Shown: piece by piece, positions 60,901 to 64,000 of the stretch
Layout: every line of letters starts with the position of its first letter
How positions within the stretch are numbered: the first letter of the stretch is position 1
Source: Pterobdella sp. o SKG-2022
Lineage: Eukaryota; Annelida; Clitellata; Hirudinida; Piscicolidae
Direction of reading: 5' to 3'
Assembly: GCA_964035795.1 (NCBI GenBank)
Contig: OZ038321.1
Location: 16,299,971 to 16,363,970 of the forward strand
Length of the DNA stretch: 64,000 bases
Program-made: the position numbers and the translations under genes
Notes under the pieces: generated by a model
Database searches by the model: none
What the model was told of the DNA's origin: nothing
What the model saw: only the letters and a program-made list of their open reading frames with translations

Positions 60901-61824
60901 AGAAAGCGAGAATCTGCTGATGCTGTCAAAGCATAATAGTTGACACCATAGTTGAATTCAACCTCTTTGCGCACCATTTGATTTACAAAGGGTCCAGGTG
61001 TAGGCTGGTACTTTGCTGCATCATTTGCCTGATAACTTTGGAAATTTGTAGATTTAGCATTAGCAAAAACTTCATTATCATTTCCATCATAATTTCTTAT
61101 GTCATTTTTGTTCATATTCTGTTTAATTTTTTCATCATTGACAATGTTTCGATGAAAGTTATTATCATCTTTTTCTTTGTTTGAAAAGCCATTTGAAACA
61201 ATATCTTGACTTTTTTGAGTGGAAGATGATAATGTCTCAATGTTTCCATTTTGGTTTCTATTTCTACTATTTTTGTTAAAATTATTTACATTTTGTTTAT
61301 CAAAATCATTTTCTTGATGAAGATTCTTTTCTGAAGTAACCTCTGTGAGATCTGGATTTGTTTCAATACTTTTTTGCTTTATAGGTTTTGAAGCTTTTTT
61401 TTGCTTATGATCATCTAGAAAAAGAAAGTTTTGTGTAATTTATTGGAAATATTGAAATAATAGAATATTCTGTAATACCTATCTCATCAAAAGTTGCTTT
61501 GCCATTTGAATAGTGGTATTTATTCTTATTTAATACTCCATCTACATGGGACAGTTTAGAAAAAACAGGTGTGACATAAAAAAAAGAAATTATTGAAATT
61601 GCCAAAAGTATCTGATAAAAAGAGCTAAAGGAATGGAAATTTTTCAATTTTTTGGTGCTTACCTCTTTTTGGAAAAATGAATGAAACAAGAACTCTAAAT
61701 TATTGAAGTAGTGAAAAAAACTTTGAAAAAGGTTTGTAGCACTATCTCTGAATATTTTGTTAGAAGCATGACTATTTTTTCCAAATGATTTCTTCATGGT
61801 TTTTTCAAAGGTTTCAAACAGAAC
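48903..61824 (-). CDS. Beta-hexosaminidase (GH20) with N- and C-terminal membrane segments
   Basis: Removes terminal beta-GlcNAc/GalNAc; usually lysosomal or Golgi-associated. Minus-strand exons: 61824-61663, 61611-61479, 61414-60407, 59584-59496, 59386-59276, 55650-55549, 52872-52764, 52429-52222, 51428-51345, 51086-50996, 50571-50507, 50427-50333, 50158-50062, 49815-49711, 49528-49285 and 49103-48903. All phases close, at least 967 aa against ~530 in human HEXA. A signal-anchor-like [17 protein letters not shown] is followed by a large Asn/Asp-rich insert. The GH20 N-domain ([20 protein letters not shown]) and TIM barrel follow: [50 protein letters not shown], the catalytic [33 protein letters not shown] and AAAERLWS. 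A Lys-rich tail and two hydrophobic helices ([39 protein letters not shown]) end the protein. The first coding exon upstream of 61824 was not found. Confidence 0.9.
53535..53805 (+). repeat. Repeat A copy in hexosaminidase intron
   Basis: Contains TAGACTGTAGGACCGAGGTG, CGATACCTGCTACCGGAGTT, TACTGTTATCCAGGTT and AGTTTGGTGCAGTTC in the same order as the copy at 1430-1865. The 5' part is truncated. Confidence 0.6.
53806..55548. other. Hexosaminidase intron, otherwise featureless
   Basis: AT-rich intronic sequence between exons 55650-55549 and 52872-52764. A moderately GC-richer patch at 54050-54420 has short ORFs on both strands but no recognisable protein. Confidence 0.3.
56155..56300. mobile_element. 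Foldback element family C, copy 2
   Basis: CAAAGCTTCACGTTAACAAA faces TTTGTTAACGTGAAGCTTGG across a ~20-bp loop. The outer parts ACACTAATAACTGATATT and AATTATTGGTGTTTTC continue the inverted pairing. The 3' flank TCCTTATTTTATTGTAGCT is shared with the copy at 22621-22755. Confidence 0.65.
56725..58905 (-). mobile_element. L2/CR1-type LINE with reverse transcriptase, in hexosaminidase intron
   Basis: Minus-strand pieces run in order from 58704: [19 protein letters not shown] linker ([17 protein letters not shown]), RT fingers ([33 protein letters not shown]), [20 protein letters not shown], the palm [11 protein letters not shown], the [16 protein letters not shown] block and QFADDITLF with the conserved ADD. 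The C-terminal part follows ([38 protein letters not shown]). The 3' end at 56725 is a (TTA)n tract. Only two or three frame breaks remain, so this is the youngest LINE here. It lies in the same orientation as the host gene. Confidence 0.85.
59585..60406. other. Hexosaminidase intron, nothing recognised
   Basis: Very AT-rich intron between exons 61414-60407 and 59584-59496. No repeats or coding blocks were seen. Confidence 0.35.
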
Positions 61825-63714
61825 CTGCAAATATAAAAACATTTTTAAAATTTCCATTTGATTGTATTGTAAAACCTTTAGAAAAGTTAGTTCCAGCTTA
61901 ATCAGTGACAGAAGATCAATGAATTCTTGGAAATTTTTTCATTAATAACCCTATTCAAATCTTATAGGTTCACAAAAAGAAACTTTTAAATTTTCAACTA
62001 AATATTTTTTTGAAATCAGAAAGTTTTTACTATCTATTTAATTAAACAGTATGTGTTAGCCAAACATTTATTGAATATTTATAATCTAGCATATATAAAC
62101 AATACTCAGATATCGATTAATACTTCATGGCTATAAAATATACAATTTAATAGCTAAATATACATTATAAAATAAAAATTTTATATCAAAAAACACAAAA
62201 ATTTAACAAAAAAAGGCAACTCACAATTTACCAAAAAACAAACATAAATTTTACGGTTTAGAATATTTTGCGAGTTAACACTATTTTACTTCGCAATAAT
62301 TACCGTGAAATATTTATTTTATAAAACATTATTTCTTTGAAAAAACACGTAGATTTTGAAATAACTTTGGAAAAAATAAAACTTTTAGTCTTCAAGTAAA
62401 CATTTTTTTAAAGTTATCATAAGAACTGAATTCTTTAAATAAAAATATCGGTATTCTAAAAACGGAGTTATAATCTTAATGAGAATATTTGCTTCAAAAA
62501 CCTTATTTGTTAGCTTTTACACCACGCATTTTCATCCGAAACCTATTACCACATCGTTTCCTATAAACTCTTAAGGTTTTGCCACTTTAAAGTCTACTTT
62601 TTTTCAAATCAAGTCATCTGAACTACAAGACTGAATTTGGGAAAAATAACAGGCAGCGAGAATTAAGAGTACTCAAAAAACACTAAAAGATATGTAAAAT
62701 TAAAAAGTGGGATTATAGTAGAAAGATTAAAAATCAGTGTAAAATGTGCAATAAAGTAATATTATCACAATTGAAAATAATTGGATCAACATTGATGTAT
62801 ATATTGATCAAAATCTAGCGATAGATGCCTTTGGTATCACAATTTTTGAATATACATTCTTTAAAGGTCAATGCTTTCAATTTGCCAATAAATCAATTAT
62901 TCGACTAATAGATAAACTTCAAAATTTATCGAACAAATAGTTAAACATTGTGATTTTTTTTTAACCATATTAAATGAGAGTTTAAAAAAAAATTAAATGA
63001 GTTATTGTGGCTGTTTTTTTTTTTAATTGCATTTTTTTCGTTTTTACAATATATAATATGCTTGTTAATGCTGATATAAAATAAATTTTTTCAATGAATT
63101 TTAATTATACTTAACCAATTATTACATTTGAAGAGATTAAAACAAAAGAAAAGGATTGAAGCGATTTAACAACCAATAAAAACCTCCATACGGTTAAAAT
63201 ATGTCAATCTATATTAATCTATGTTAATCTATAAAACTCATAAAAATTATGGTAGATGAAACAAATCAATCTGAGACATTATAAGTATCTTTTATTTTAT
63301 AATTCCAGTTTTTATTCTTCAAAAAATGACGATTTCAGATACTTTATTTTCTTTCAGAGATACTTTGTTTTTTAAAAAAATGATAAAAATAGCTAATAAG
63401 ATAGTTTAACTAATTAAAGCTTTTGAGTTTTCTTTTCTACCAAGTGTTGGGAGCTTTTATGAGAGTTTATCGACTTAAAAAGTGCATATCCTATGGCAGG
63501 CATTTACGTATAAAATCCAGGTTAAATGCCCTTTGGCGTGAGGGTATTTTTCAAAATTAATATTGAAAAACTTTTAAAGCAATTCATTCGAAATACCTAA
63601 TTTAAAACGAAATATTTTAAGCTACTAATGATATCGATCTATATGCTTAAAAAACCCGCCATCTGAAACTGAAAAAAACATTTGAATAATCAGGTAATAA
63701 AGAAATAAAAAAGG
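61825..63714. other. Upstream region of the hexosaminidase gene
   Basis: AT-rich. The acceptor at 61824 implies at least one upstream exon, but no convincing start exon could be picked. Several short poly(T)/poly(A) runs occur near 62940-63030. No other features were seen. Confidence 0.3.
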
Positions 63715-64000
63715 AAGCTTCATCTTTGGCTTTTATTCTTGCATCTTTGGGAGCATAAGGTTGCAACAACACTCCTCCAACGTACTCGGTTCTGGCTGGT
63801 CTTCTTCAGCTCGTCATTTTGGTAACTTTCGCTTCTGCCTCGATGCCTCTCCGCCAGATCTGCTTAGGTCGGCCAACTTCTCTCTTCCCCTGTGGGTTCA
63901 AGTCTAAGGCCACTCTAGTGATGTTGGCTGCAGGCTTGCGTAGTGTATGACCAATCCATCCTCATTTCTGCTTTTTTATTTCCGTTTCTAGTGTGACTTG
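63715..64000 (-). mobile_element. RTE-like LINE, C-terminal end, runs off right edge
   Basis: The minus-strand frame is open to the window edge: WIGHTLRKPAANITRVALD, NPQGKREVGRPKQIWRRGIE, then AEVTKM and, after a stop, RTEYVGGVLLQPYAPKDARI. The GHTLR...RRGIEAE...LLQPYAP pattern is the usual end of RTE/Jockey-like reverse transcriptase ORFs. A decayed relative is at 4855-5105. Confidence 0.7.

Overview
The window is a very AT-rich (roughly 70-75 % A+T) piece of an animal nuclear genome. The protein genes are split into many short exons by GT-AG introns. The conserved proteins are metazoan (PIWI, a ClC-2-like chloride channel, TMEM145, FAF1, AP-4 beta). Fossil non-LTR retrotransposons of the RTE and L2/CR1 types and several small foldback elements lie between and inside genes. 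The species cannot be named. An AT-rich non-vertebrate that retains both AP-4 and PIWI fits, for example a cnidarian or another invertebrate, but this is inference. There are no bacterial features.

Layout. 1-5785 (-): 5' part of FAF1, running off the left edge. 6269-15942 (-): complete 22-exon ClC-2/ClC-K-like chloride channel; its intron 12 holds a 200-N gap, and the usual gating glutamate is valine. 17029-17639 (+): an unrecognised small spliced gene. 18840-19888 (-): a compact five-exon gene for a 161-aa FYVE protein. 20.34-20.82 kb: a GC-rich foldback element. 21255-24397 (-): AP-4 complex beta subunit, apparently without the appendage domain. 24.4-26.2 kb: hairpins, a GAT-rich simple repeat and a MITE-like palindrome. 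26191-31194 (+): TMEM145-type seven-helix protein with a decayed LINE in one intron and a (TA)n tract in another. 32.3-34.1 kb: L2/CR1 LINE fragment. 34836-42318 (+): a full PIWI Argonaute with the DDH catalytic triad. 43.7-47.3 kb: two LINEs head to head. 48903-61824 (-): an enlarged beta-hexosaminidase with predicted membrane segments at both ends; its long introns contain an L2/CR1 LINE and small repeats. 63.7-64 kb: end of an RTE-like LINE.

The genes are unrelated housekeeping and membrane-traffic genes (ubiquitin/p97 adaptor, chloride channel, PI3P binding, AP-4 coat, lysosomal or membrane glycosidase), plus one germline/stem-cell gene-silencing factor. Exon models were built by hand from splice sites, reading-frame continuity and remembered family motifs. 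In the ClC, FYVE, AP-4, TMEM145 and hexosaminidase models every intron phase closes. One early PIWI junction does not close, and FAF1 may lack one exon in the model.
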